Positions 7,898 through 14,928 of a stretch of DNA of 26,849 bases are shown here, one piece after another; positions within the stretch are counted from its first letter, which is position 1; the number at the start of each line of letters is the position of its first letter. Made by a program: the position numbers and the translations under genes. A model generated the notes under the pieces. The model was not told where the DNA came from. It saw only the letters and a program-made list of their open reading frames with translations, and made no database searches. Source of the DNA: an uncultured Eubacterium sp. (GTDB lineage Bacteria > Bacillota > Clostridia > Lachnospirales > Lachnospiraceae); contig URGC01000018.1 in the NCBI GenBank assembly GCA_900547255.1, positions 1 through 26,849 of the forward strand. The letters are read 5' to 3'.

Positions 7898-7952
7898 TAA
7901 AATAACGAGAACTCCTGATGGTGGTAAAACTACCATTAGAAATTCTCGTTAT
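7896..7952 (-). terminator. Terminator of the rel-like/gltX/Nudix operon
   Basis: Read on the minus strand, ATAACGAGAA pairs with TTCTCGTTAT, with an inner ATGGT..ACCAT stem, and is followed by TTTATT. It begins two bases after the stop codon at 7955 and closes the three-gene operon. Confidence 0.8.
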
Positions 7953-7954
7953 AA

Positions 7955-8848
7955 TTATTCCAGTTTCTTAACTATCTCGTCCTTATACATCTCAAATCTT
8001 CCCTGCTCAGAAGGAATAAATCTGTCTGATGCAACAAGTTCTACGAATTCATCAAGTGGAAGAAATTCTGCATCCATCGTCTCTCCCATCTGCAGATGAA
8101 CCTGAGTATCCTCAGGAACATTAAGTTTATAACAATAATATATACAATGTCTGGTATCGTCAATGTGATGATACAATGGTTCAAGCTCATTCGTATCAGC
8201 AATAATCCCTGTCTCTTCCTGAAGCTCCCTGACAGCTCCCTGTGGTGGTGTCTCACCAGCAAGTATTGAACCGCCTGTAACCTCCCATTTTAAAGGATAT
8301 GTCTTATTACGGGAACGCTGTGTTGTAAGTATACATCCATCCGTTCTTCTCGAATACACATATACCACTATATGGTAAACACCCTCTGGAAGTGATTTTG
8401 CCATGCTTCTTGGAACCTGATATCCAAGAAATTTCTCATTCCTGTCATACGCATCCCATAATTCCTCATCAAGCATCTCAATTGAACTGTCAAAATACTG
8501 TTCTATGAAGTAAACCATCTCTTCAATCTGCTGCTTGTTAAATGGCGTATTATCAGGTGCTATGACCCATTTCTCTTCAACAGGGTCACTTCTATGTATC
8601 ACAGCAATTTTCTTTCCTGTAAAACGCTCTGCCGGTGTATCAAGCCCGACTATGAACGCTCCCTGATGCTCACCAGTCTCTGTAGTAACTCCTTCCACAT
8701 ATCCATAATTGAGTGAATACACAATTGATGGATAATCTGGATGCAAGCTTCCTATCGGTCTTACAATCTCCACGGTATACGAGTCACTGCCCGACGGGCT
8801 ATCATCACAATCATCTACATTATCAGTAACAATATTGTCATATATCAT
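7955..8848 (-). CDS. Fusion: inorganic pyrophosphatase-like domain plus Nudix hydrolase
   Basis: A 297-residue protein with two parts. Residues 25-120 (VEIVRPIGSLHPDYPSIVYS, then NYGYVEGV, FTGKKIAVIHR and VEEKWVIAP) match a small family annotated as inorganic pyrophosphatase-like in Clostridia; in the relatives I remember, a QDAYILGVDEP motif occurs where this protein has QGAFIVGLDTP, so one acidic residue is replaced by Gly63. Residues 155-295 are a Nudix domain with a complete box: G193, E199 and RELQEETGI (207-215). The Nudix half should cleave a diphosphate-linked substrate; the front half may be a catalytic or binding domain. It starts 17 bp after gltX, with GGAAGG about 12 bases before the ATG, and is followed at once by a terminator, so it is the last gene of the operon. 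Substrate unknown. Confidence 0.8.
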   Translation of the reverse strand: MIYDNIVTDNVDDCDDSPSGSDSYTVEIVRPIGSLHPDYPSIVYSLNYGYVEGVTTETGEHQGAFIVGLDTPAERFTGKKIAVIHRSDPVEEKWVIAPDNTPFNKQQIEEMVYFIEQYFDSSIEMLDEELWDAYDRNEKFLGYQVPRSMAKSLPEGVYHIVVYVYSRRTDGCILTTQRSRNKTYPLKWEVTGGSILAGETPPQGAVRELQEETGIIADTNELEPLYHHIDDTRHCIYYCYKLNVPEDTQVHLQMGETMDAEFLPLDEFVELVASDRFIPSEQGRFEMYKDEIVKKLE

Positions 8849-8865
8849 ATCGACTACAGCCTTCC

Positions 8866-10527
8866 TTACTTACCAATCACATTTTCAATTCTCTGACGCA
8901 TCTGGTCCTCACCCATGATATGAACAATTGTCCATAAATCAGGTGTATTAGCACGACCCGTAACTGCAATTCTTACTACCTCTGCAACATCTGAAACATT
9001 ACCCTTGTAATTCTCAGGATTAGCCTTGTAAGCCTTCATATCTGATGCATAGCCATTATTATCTGCTATTGCCTTTAACTTGTCAAACCATACTGAATTA
9101 TCATCATCATGAGAATATGACTCAAGGTAGCATCCAAGAAGCTTGTCTGCCTCATCCTTTGAAATCCTGAACTCATCCTTTTCAGTCTCAGTTCCATCAA
9201 TATCAAAGAAATATGATATAAGCTCAAATATCTGCTTAGCATACATAAGGTCTTTTCTTCTACGCTTCATTCCAACACCCATATAGAGTCTTAAGATTGA
9301 AAGCATTTTCTCCTTATCAGCAAACCATACAGAAGCCTTATCCTTTTCATATTCTTCAGCCCAGTTATAAAGGAAATCATATACCTCATCCTCTGATAAC
9401 TTAGATAACTCATTCTTACATATATTGTGAAGCTTATCCTTATCAAATAATGCTCCTGACTGATTCATCTTGTCGATTGAGAATGGGAACTCATTAATAT
9501 CCTTATCTGGGAACTTCTCATGCCACTCCTCAAAGTTAGAATTAAGAAGTGTAAGAAGATAAACCTTCATACAATATGGATGATATCCATCCTGTCTATA
9601 GTAATCAAGTGAAAGCTCTGGATCCTTTCTCTTAGAAAGCTTTCTCTTACCACCTGTCTCCTCATCAAATTTCATAAGATGTGCTGTATGTGCATATACA
9701 GGCATCTTGAATCCTAACACATGGAATAACTCATAGTGTATAGGTGCTGATGCAAGCCACTCTCCACCTCTTACAACTACAGTTGTTCTCATAAGGTGGT
9801 CATCGATTGCATGCGCAAAATGATATGTTGGAATTCCATCTTTCTTAAGAAGTACAATATCATGGATATTCTCTGGAAGCTTTATCTCTCCCTTGATTGC
9901 ATCTTCAAATGTAATCTCCTTCTCTGGATCACCCTGTGAACGGAGTCTTAATACATATGGCTTACCTGCTGCCAGATTTGCCTCAATCTCTTCCATTGTA
10001 AGGTTACGGCATACAGCATACTCACCATAATATCCAGTAAGAACCTTAGCCTCTTCCTGCTTTGCTCTTACCGCATCAAGTTCTTCCTCTGTACAGAAAC
10101 ATGGATATGCAAGTCCTCTCTGTACAAGGCTCTTTGCGTATGTGTGATATATCTCAACTCTCTGTCTCTGGAAATATGGGCCATATGCATTCTTATCGCC
10201 ATCAGCCTCAAAGCCTGCGCCCTCATCAAACTCAATATCAAAATATTTTAATGTATCAATGATAAGCTCAACCGCTCCATCAACCTTACGCTTCTCGTCA
10301 GTATCCTCTATTCTGAGATAGAATACACCACCATTGCGGTGTGCAATTCTCTCATCTGCAAGGGCACTGTAAAGATTGCCAAGATGTATAAATCCTGTTG
10401 GGCTTGGTGCCATTCTTGTAACCTCTGCCTTGTTAGGAAGCTTTCTATATGGGAATTTCTCCTCATAATACTCAGGTGTCTTAGTCACATCTGGGAAAAG
10501 CAAATCTGCTAACTTGTTGTAATCCAT
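8866..10527 (-). CDS. gltX: Glutamyl-tRNA synthetase
   Basis: A 553-residue class I aminoacyl-tRNA synthetase charging tRNA with glutamate. The first signature is PSPTGFIHLGN (41-51), with HLGN in place of HIGH. The second is KLSKR (296-300) within GGKRKLSKRKDPE, in place of KMSKS. LRIEDTDEKR (71-80) and the long WLASAPIHYELF segment are typical of glutamyl enzymes. At 553 residues it is longer than the usual enzyme of about 480. Only one CxC (143-145) of the zinc-site region is visible. ATG 10527 is chosen because AGAAGAGG precedes it; upstream in-frame starts overlap the preceding gene. It lies 25 bp after the RelA/SpoT-domain gene and 17 bp before the Nudix fusion. No T-box leader is seen. 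Confidence 0.95.
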   Translation of the reverse strand: MDYNKLADLLFPDVTKTPEYYEEKFPYRKLPNKAEVTRMAPSPTGFIHLGNLYSALADERIAHRNGGVFYLRIEDTDEKRKVDGAVELIIDTLKYFDIEFDEGAGFEADGDKNAYGPYFQRQRVEIYHTYAKSLVQRGLAYPCFCTEEELDAVRAKQEEAKVLTGYYGEYAVCRNLTMEEIEANLAAGKPYVLRLRSQGDPEKEITFEDAIKGEIKLPENIHDIVLLKKDGIPTYHFAHAIDDHLMRTTVVVRGGEWLASAPIHYELFHVLGFKMPVYAHTAHLMKFDEETGGKRKLSKRKDPELSLDYYRQDGYHPYCMKVYLLTLLNSNFEEWHEKFPDKDINEFPFSIDKMNQSGALFDKDKLHNICKNELSKLSEDEVYDFLYNWAEEYEKDKASVWFADKEKMLSILRLYMGVGMKRRRKDLMYAKQIFELISYFFDIDGTETEKDEFRISKDEADKLLGCYLESYSHDDDNSVWFDKLKAIADNNGYASDMKAYKANPENYKGNVSDVAEVVRIAVTGRANTPDLWTIVHIMGEDQMRQRIENVIGK

Positions 10528-10552
10528 TATTATAACCTCTTCTTTCATGCTA

Positions 10553-12400
10553 TTATTTATCTGCCTGCCTTGCATTGTCCTCTCGTATCTCAGATACAAG
10601 CTGACGTCTGTAAGCCCTGCAGCCATTCTCATTCCAATATTTCTTCTGTTCCAGCTTAATTACCTCAAATGTCGTATCAAGAATATCTGACTTGTAGCTG
10701 GTCTTAGGTTCCTTACCTCTGTAGAATACCGTGATTGACTTATCAATATTGTCTTTATCCAGCTTGAAATCTTCTGCAAACTCACTGCTTACATCAGTGT
10801 CCTGAATAATACGCACATGGCAGTAATATCCAACCAGCTTAGCAAAGAAATCAATATCAAATTCATTCATCCACGCATCATGGTCACCAGCAAACACAAC
10901 AACTGGGAACATTCTGTCTTTCGACTCAATCAAAGACTTTAAATCATTATAGCTGTCTTTGTCAACATTAAATACATTCTCTCTTAACTTATCAACATCT
11001 ATGATTCCTATATTATCTGCAATCTCACCATAGAAATTAGGTCTTGAGAACAGTACATTCTCATTATCCCTGTATCTTTCAGATGGCTCTGCATACTCAT
11101 TGACAACATAGAATGAAAGCTTACCGTCATCATTCTTAATGACCGCCCTTGATATCCATATTCTGCTTGCTATCTTGGAATCAATATGTGTTGAAACTTC
11201 CTCAAAATATGTCTTTTCTTCATCATATACAATCTTGACAGAATATCCCGGCTCACTTCCATCGTAATTACCTACTGTCTCTGGAAGATTACTAAGGCAG
11301 TTGTTATATCTTGATTTAACCCATGCATATATGTATCCTGCCGCTTTCCTGAATGCCTCATTCATACCAAGATTAGCAGTCTCTATAGTAGTATTTGACT
11401 GGAATACCACATATTTGCCAAGTGTTCTGAAAGGCTCAAACTTCTTATGCTTGACAGCCTGATTATCGTCTGTCTTAGTTCTTGAGTCAATCTGTGCAAA
11501 TGCCTTGAAAAGCCTCTCATCCTTCGGACCAATCTCGTTGACAATCCTTACGATATAATCAACAGACAACTCCGGAATCTGGCTGTAATCAAGTGTATTA
11601 TTCCATAACTTCGTTATCGCATCATTTCTTGGAAACTTAAAGAAAACTTTCGCAAGCTCCGTATCCTCATTGAATACATCCACAATCTCCTGACTCATAA
11701 GGTCATTGTTAAGCTTTAATCTGTAGTGGCATCTTATCATGTCACCCCATTTGTGGTCTTTATAATGCTGATGTCCAAGGTCTTCAAGAATCTTAACCAG
11801 TGAATCATCGCACAGCTCAAATGTGGCAAGGATACTGTTCATTCTTCTGGCAAGAGCCTCATTGCCCTCTCCGAACACAGAACCCTTATATCTTAAATCA
11901 TGCTCAATCTCATGCCAGCCTTCAAATGAGTTCGTTCTGACCTGAACCTCAAATGTGTCATCTATATAGTCTGACAACACCGGATTGACAATTGTCTTCG
12001 CCAGATAACCCGGAAGCTTGAATATACCATTAACCTTCATGGCTTTAAATTCATACTCTGTCGTCTCAGTAGTTTCCCAGATTCCCGGCTCTATAAACAA
12101 CGTATCAAGCAGGTTTCTACATATAACAACATCATCAACAAAATACAGCATTATCCTGATTCCGATTAAATCCTGCATCTTCTTATCTTCATTCTCTGTA
12201 CCGGGTCTGCGGTAATCTTTAAAGATAAGCTTATCAACAGTAGAATCGACTGCCTTGACTCTGTATGCAATTCTATAGTAGAAACCTGCTTTTTTTAATT
12301 TCTCTTCTATTATATTGAACAAATCTGTTCTCACAATCTCTGGAACATGAATCTGCTCAACATTTTCTTTACAAAATAATTCATTAATATTCTTATTCAT
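10553..12400 (-). CDS. RelA/SpoT-domain protein (nucleotide pyrophosphokinase-like) with large unknown C-terminal region
   Basis: A 615-residue soluble protein. Residues 40-172 carry a RelA/SpoT synthetase-type nucleotidyltransferase domain: YRVK (46-49), S53 and K57 of the ATP site, DLIGIRI (77-83), a G-loop reading GYLAKT (131-136), EVQVRT (151-156) with the catalytic-type Glu, and EIEHDLRYK (164-172). The G-loop keeps the tyrosine that stacks on the acceptor base but lacks the Ser and His of the usual GYxSxH. There is no HD hydrolase domain and no recognisable TGS or ACT domain. Residues 200-615 have no family I recognise; an alternating strand/helix pattern (FPVVVFAG, CHVRIIQ, SITVFYRG) near 530-600 suggests an alpha/beta domain. 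ATG 12400 follows GGTGGGG; earlier in-frame starts are near or inside the promoter. It leads an operon with gltX, suggesting a link to tRNA charging or stringent signalling. Confidence 0.8.
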   Translation of the reverse strand: MNKNINELFCKENVEQIHVPEIVRTDLFNIIEEKLKKAGFYYRIAYRVKAVDSTVDKLIFKDYRRPGTENEDKKMQDLIGIRIMLYFVDDVVICRNLLDTLFIEPGIWETTETTEYEFKAMKVNGIFKLPGYLAKTIVNPVLSDYIDDTFEVQVRTNSFEGWHEIEHDLRYKGSVFGEGNEALARRMNSILATFELCDDSLVKILEDLGHQHYKDHKWGDMIRCHYRLKLNNDLMSQEIVDVFNEDTELAKVFFKFPRNDAITKLWNNTLDYSQIPELSVDYIVRIVNEIGPKDERLFKAFAQIDSRTKTDDNQAVKHKKFEPFRTLGKYVVFQSNTTIETANLGMNEAFRKAAGYIYAWVKSRYNNCLSNLPETVGNYDGSEPGYSVKIVYDEEKTYFEEVSTHIDSKIASRIWISRAVIKNDDGKLSFYVVNEYAEPSERYRDNENVLFSRPNFYGEIADNIGIIDVDKLRENVFNVDKDSYNDLKSLIESKDRMFPVVVFAGDHDAWMNEFDIDFFAKLVGYYCHVRIIQDTDVSSEFAEDFKLDKDNIDKSITVFYRGKEPKTSYKSDILDTTFEVIKLEQKKYWNENGCRAYRRQLVSEIREDNARQADK

Positions 12401-12449
12401 ATTACCCCACCAAAAAGCGTTCATAACTGCTTTGTGCCCATATAATATA

Positions 12450-12478
12450 ATTATACTATTTCCGGGTAAAAATGGCAA
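12450..12478 (-). promoter_or_regulatory. SigA promoter of the rel-like/gltX/Nudix operon
   Basis: Minus-strand TTGCCA (12473-12478), exactly 17 bp, then a perfect TATAAT (12450-12455). It lies only 7 bp after the pflA stop codon, so read-through from pflA could add to it. It rules out an open-frame start at 12478 for the next gene. Confidence 0.8.
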
Positions 12479-12484
12479 CCTATA

Positions 12485-13246
12485 CTAATCTCTATAACCT
12501 GTATATGAAGCTGTATCAAGAATATCGTTAGCTCTTGCAATCTCATCCTTAGTAGGAGGATTGACGTCCTTTAAGCTATAAGGGATTCCCAGCTCTTCCC
12601 ACTTAAATACACCAAGTGTATGATATGGAAGCACTTCAAATCTATCTACAGTCTTTAATGACTTTACAAATTCTGATAATCTCTTTAAATCTTCCTCTGA
12701 ATCTGTCACACCCGGAACAAGTACATGTCTTATCCACATTTTCTTGCCGTTATCTGACAGGTACTTTGCCATATCAAGTATATTGCTGTTATCCCATGAA
12801 GTAAGCTCTTTGTGCTTTGCTGCATCAATGTGCTTGATATCAAGCATGAAGAGGTCTGTATACTTCATCAGCTCATTAAACTTGCTAAAGAATGGCTCGT
12901 CAAATGTAAATGGGTTGCCTGATGTATCGAGTGTTGTGTTAACTCCCTCAAGCTTTGCAAGCCTGAATAACTCTGTCACATAATCTATCTGTAACAAAGC
13001 CTCGCCGCCGCTTACTGTAATACCACCATTCTCTCTCCAGTATGGCTTATATCTTAATGCCTTTTCTAATGTCTTATCAGGTGTCTCCTCATAAGAATTC
13101 TTGTCCTTCATAGCCCATGTATCCGGGTTATGGCAGTACTTGCATCTCATCTGGCATCCCTGTAAAAACACAATATATCTTACGCCCGGTCCGTCAACCG
13201 AACCGAAGCTTTCTATTGAATGTATAACTCCTTTAATCTCGCTCAT
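12485..13246 (-). CDS. pflA: Pyruvate formate-lyase activating enzyme
   Basis: A 253-residue radical SAM enzyme that installs the glycyl radical on pyruvate formate-lyase during anaerobic growth. The [4Fe-4S] ligands form C31-x3-C35-x2-C38 in CQMRCKYCHNPDTW, and the GGE motif for SAM binding is in GITVSGGEALLQ. IESFGSVDGPGVRYIVFLQG is the typical PflA start; length matches the family (about 246). RBS AAGGAG lies before the ATG. The usual partner pflB is not adjacent; the upstream neighbour, 9 bp away, is a prolyl-tRNA editing-type gene. Another glycyl-radical enzyme activase is possible, but the absence of the extra ferredoxin cluster domain found in GRE activases for diol dehydratase or choline lyase favours PflA. 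Confidence 0.92.
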   Translation of the reverse strand: MSEIKGVIHSIESFGSVDGPGVRYIVFLQGCQMRCKYCHNPDTWAMKDKNSYEETPDKTLEKALRYKPYWRENGGITVSGGEALLQIDYVTELFRLAKLEGVNTTLDTSGNPFTFDEPFFSKFNELMKYTDLFMLDIKHIDAAKHKELTSWDNSNILDMAKYLSDNGKKMWIRHVLVPGVTDSEEDLKRLSEFVKSLKTVDRFEVLPYHTLGVFKWEELGIPYSLKDVNPPTKDEIARANDILDTASYTGYRD

Positions 13247-13255
13247 ATAGACTCC

Positions 13256-13798
13256 TTATTCTCCTAATAATTTTACAACTGTCTTATCATGTCCTGTTGA
13301 ACTGATAAACTTATCAAATATATCTGTTGTCTTAATCTTGAGACTTGATGTATTAACACAAGGATGACAGCCGATATATTCTCCTTTAAGAATATCCTCA
13401 TCAACAAGCAGTCTCACATGATTTTCTTTGTCATTGATAAGTCCCATAACACTTACAGAACCAGGATATATGTCAAGATATTTTACCATATACTCTTCAT
13501 CTGCAAATGATAATCTCGCGCTTCCAATCTGGCTTGACAGCTCCTTTGTCTTAAACACCTTATCAGCAGGCATCATAAGAAGATAAAATGCTGTCTTTTG
13601 TCTGTTACATAAAAACAGATTCTTACATATAGTAGCACCAAGAATACCATCTATATCTTTACAGACTTCCATAGTTGTTGCAGGCTCATGGTCCGTTCTT
13701 TTATATTGTATACCAATATTGTCAAGATAATCATAGACATTGATTTCACGCTGGAGTCTACCAGTAATATCCGCAGGTCTTCCATCAAAAAGTTCCAT
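13256..13798 (-). CDS. YbaK/ProX-type aminoacyl-tRNA deacylase
   Basis: A 180-residue single-domain protein of the YbaK/INS family. Visible landmarks are the conserved lysine in CKNLFLCN, PADKVFKTKELSSQIGSARLSFA, PGSVSVMGLIND and HPCVNTSSLKI, an arrangement seen in free-standing prolyl-tRNA editing proteins (PrdX/ProXp). These enzymes hydrolyse mischarged tRNA, for example Ala-tRNA(Pro), as a proofreading step outside the synthetase. The exact tRNA target cannot be read here. GGAAGGGA precedes the ATG, and a near-consensus promoter lies at 13832-13860. The stop codon is 9 bp from pflA, so the two are probably one transcript. Confidence 0.85.
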   Translation of the reverse strand: MELFDGRPADITGRLQREINVYDYLDNIGIQYKRTDHEPATTMEVCKDIDGILGATICKNLFLCNRQKTAFYLLMMPADKVFKTKELSSQIGSARLSFADEEYMVKYLDIYPGSVSVMGLINDKENHVRLLVDEDILKGEYIGCHPCVNTSSLKIKTTDIFDKFISSTGHDKTVVKLLGE

Positions 13799-13831
13799 TA
13801 TTCTACGTCCCTTCCTAATTGTCTCCTACAG

Positions 13832-13860
13832 ATTATACATTTAACACACCTGATTGTCTA
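13832..13860 (-). promoter_or_regulatory. SigA promoter of the deacylase/pflA unit
   Basis: Minus-strand TAGACA (13855-13860), 17 bp, TATAAT (13832-13837). The expected leader is about 27 bases. Confidence 0.7.
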
Positions 13861-13885
13861 GGAATAAAAATCCTTTTTCCATCTT

Positions 13886-13948
13886 AATAAAAAAGTCATA
13901 TCAGATATTCTGCCTGTCAATGAGACAATACATATATCAAATATGACT
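13886..13948 (-). terminator. Hairpin with T-run after the eda-downstream region
   Basis: AGTCATAT at one end pairs with ATATGACT at the other (13894-13901 and 13941-13948), with further pairing inside (TGTC-TCAT-T-GACA). On the minus strand it is followed by TTTTTTATT. It would end minus-strand transcripts coming from eda or from the small open frame at 13976-14119. The 370 bp between the deacylase and eda genes hold this, that small frame, a second hairpin and the deacylase promoter. Confidence 0.65.
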
Positions 13949-13975
13949 ATTTCCTTAATCTATATACATATCATG

Positions 13976-14119
13976 TTACTGCATATTGGCGAAACGCTCA
14001 ACTGCCTTAGTAAAACTTTCTATTGTCTTGTCAGCATCACCATGCTCTATTCCATCACGGACACAATGTCTTAATTCATAAGTTATATGAGAAAACAGCG
14101 CTATATTCGTGGTATACAC
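13976..14119 (-). other. Possible 47-codon open frame, short gene or gene remnant
   Basis: The minus strand keeps an open frame ending KTIESFTKAVERFANMQ with a hydrophilic, helix-like composition (ELRHCVRDGIEHGDADK before it). A GTG at 14119 is the only reasonable start; it lies inside the hairpin after eda and has no good ribosome site. The tail reads like a genuine protein end, so this may be the remnant of a lost gene. I do not recognise a family. Confidence 0.25.
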
Positions 14120-14135
14120 CAGACAAATATAGCGC
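14089..14135 (-). terminator. eda: Terminator of eda
   Basis: GCGCTATATT (14098-14107) pairs with AATATAGCGC (14126-14135), with an inner TGGT-GTAT-ACCA stem. On the minus strand it is followed by a weak U-tract, TGTTTTCT. It starts 34 bp after the eda stop codon. Confidence 0.65.
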
Positions 14136-14168
14136 CTTAATTAATAGTTAGTATGTAACCTTATAAGA

Positions 14169-14810
14169 TTACTTAGCACGAGCCTTCTTAACTACCTCAA
14201 CAGCCTCAGCTGTCATCTCTTTAATCTTGTCGAATTCGCCAGCCTTGATAAGGTCGCCCTTAACCATCCAGCTACCGCCACAACAGAAGATCTTGTCGCA
14301 AGCAAGATAATCTCCGATATTCTTAGCGTTAATTCCACCTGTAGGCATAATTCTTACAGTTGTGTAAGCTGCACACATAGCCTTAATCATAGCAAGTCCA
14401 CCTGCTGCTTCTGCTGGGAAGAACTTAACTCTTGTAAGGCCTCTCTTAACAGCCTGAGCAAGCTCAGAAGGTGTTACGATACCAGGAACAACTTCAATGT
14501 TCTTAGAGATACAGTAATCAACGATTTCTGGATCAAAACCTGGGCTTACGATTAATGAAGCACCTGCTGCAACTGCACGGTCAACCTGCTCTGTTGTAAG
14601 TACTGTACCTGCTGCAAGTACCATATCTGGATATGCTTCATGCATCTGACGGATAGACTCTTCTGCTGCTTCTGTACGGAATGTAACCTCTGCGCATGGA
14701 AGTCCACCTTCATATAAAGCCTTAGCTAATGGAAGTGCATCCTTAACATCATTTAATACTACTACTGGAATAACTCCAAGTTCCTCAAATTTGTCTGCCA
14801 TTGTACTCAT
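14169..14810 (-). CDS. eda: 2-keto-3-deoxy-6-phosphogluconate (KDPG/KHG) aldolase
   Basis: A 213-residue class I aldolase that cleaves KDPG to pyruvate and glyceraldehyde-3-phosphate in the Entner-Doudoroff or hexuronate pathway, and may also act on 2-keto-4-hydroxyglutarate. The catalytic Glu is E41 in EVTFRT, the Schiff-base lysine is K129 in RVKFFPAEAAGG, and PTGGI plus GGSWMV form the phosphate-binding end of the barrel. Length and order are those of the family. ATG 14810 follows AAAGGAG at 12 bases; the later Met4 would be too far away. The gene stands alone, without kdgK or uronate genes next to it, and has a promoter with palindromes (14832-14894) and a terminator, so it looks independently controlled. 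Confidence 0.94.
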   Translation of the reverse strand: MSTMADKFEELGVIPVVVLNDVKDALPLAKALYEGGLPCAEVTFRTEAAEESIRQMHEAYPDMVLAAGTVLTTEQVDRAVAAGASLIVSPGFDPEIVDYCISKNIEVVPGIVTPSELAQAVKRGLTRVKFFPAEAAGGLAMIKAMCAAYTTVRIMPTGGINAKNIGDYLACDKIFCCGGSWMVKGDLIKAGEFDKIKEMTAEAVEVVKKARAK

Positions 14811-14831
14811 AATAATAATTGGCTCCTTTCA

Positions 14832-14894
14832 TATTCAATACATTTGAATAGCTTGTACTAGCTGATACTATTATATACAATTTTCAGAAAATTG
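14832..14894 (-). promoter_or_regulatory. eda promoter region with two palindromes
   Basis: A perfect -10 TATAAT (minus strand, 14870-14875) has no good -35. Instead CAATTTT-CAG-AAAATTG (14878-14894), a perfect palindrome, fills the promoter spacer, and TATTCAA-TACAT-TTGAATA (14832-14850) lies in the leader. Both are plausible operators; the first could also be a weak hairpin after ygiQ, though it has no T-run. Confidence 0.5.
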
Positions 14895-14928
14895 GAAGTA
14901 CCTTTTTACGAATGTACTACGTTTTCTT

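Noticed and set aside
10553..12400. A toxSAS toxin-antitoxin pair
   Set aside because: The protein is far larger than toxSAS toxins and is followed by a housekeeping synthetase, not a small antitoxin.
12401..12450. T-box leader before the gltX operon
   Set aside because: The leader is under 50 bases and has no T-box sequence or specifier stem; hom also has none.
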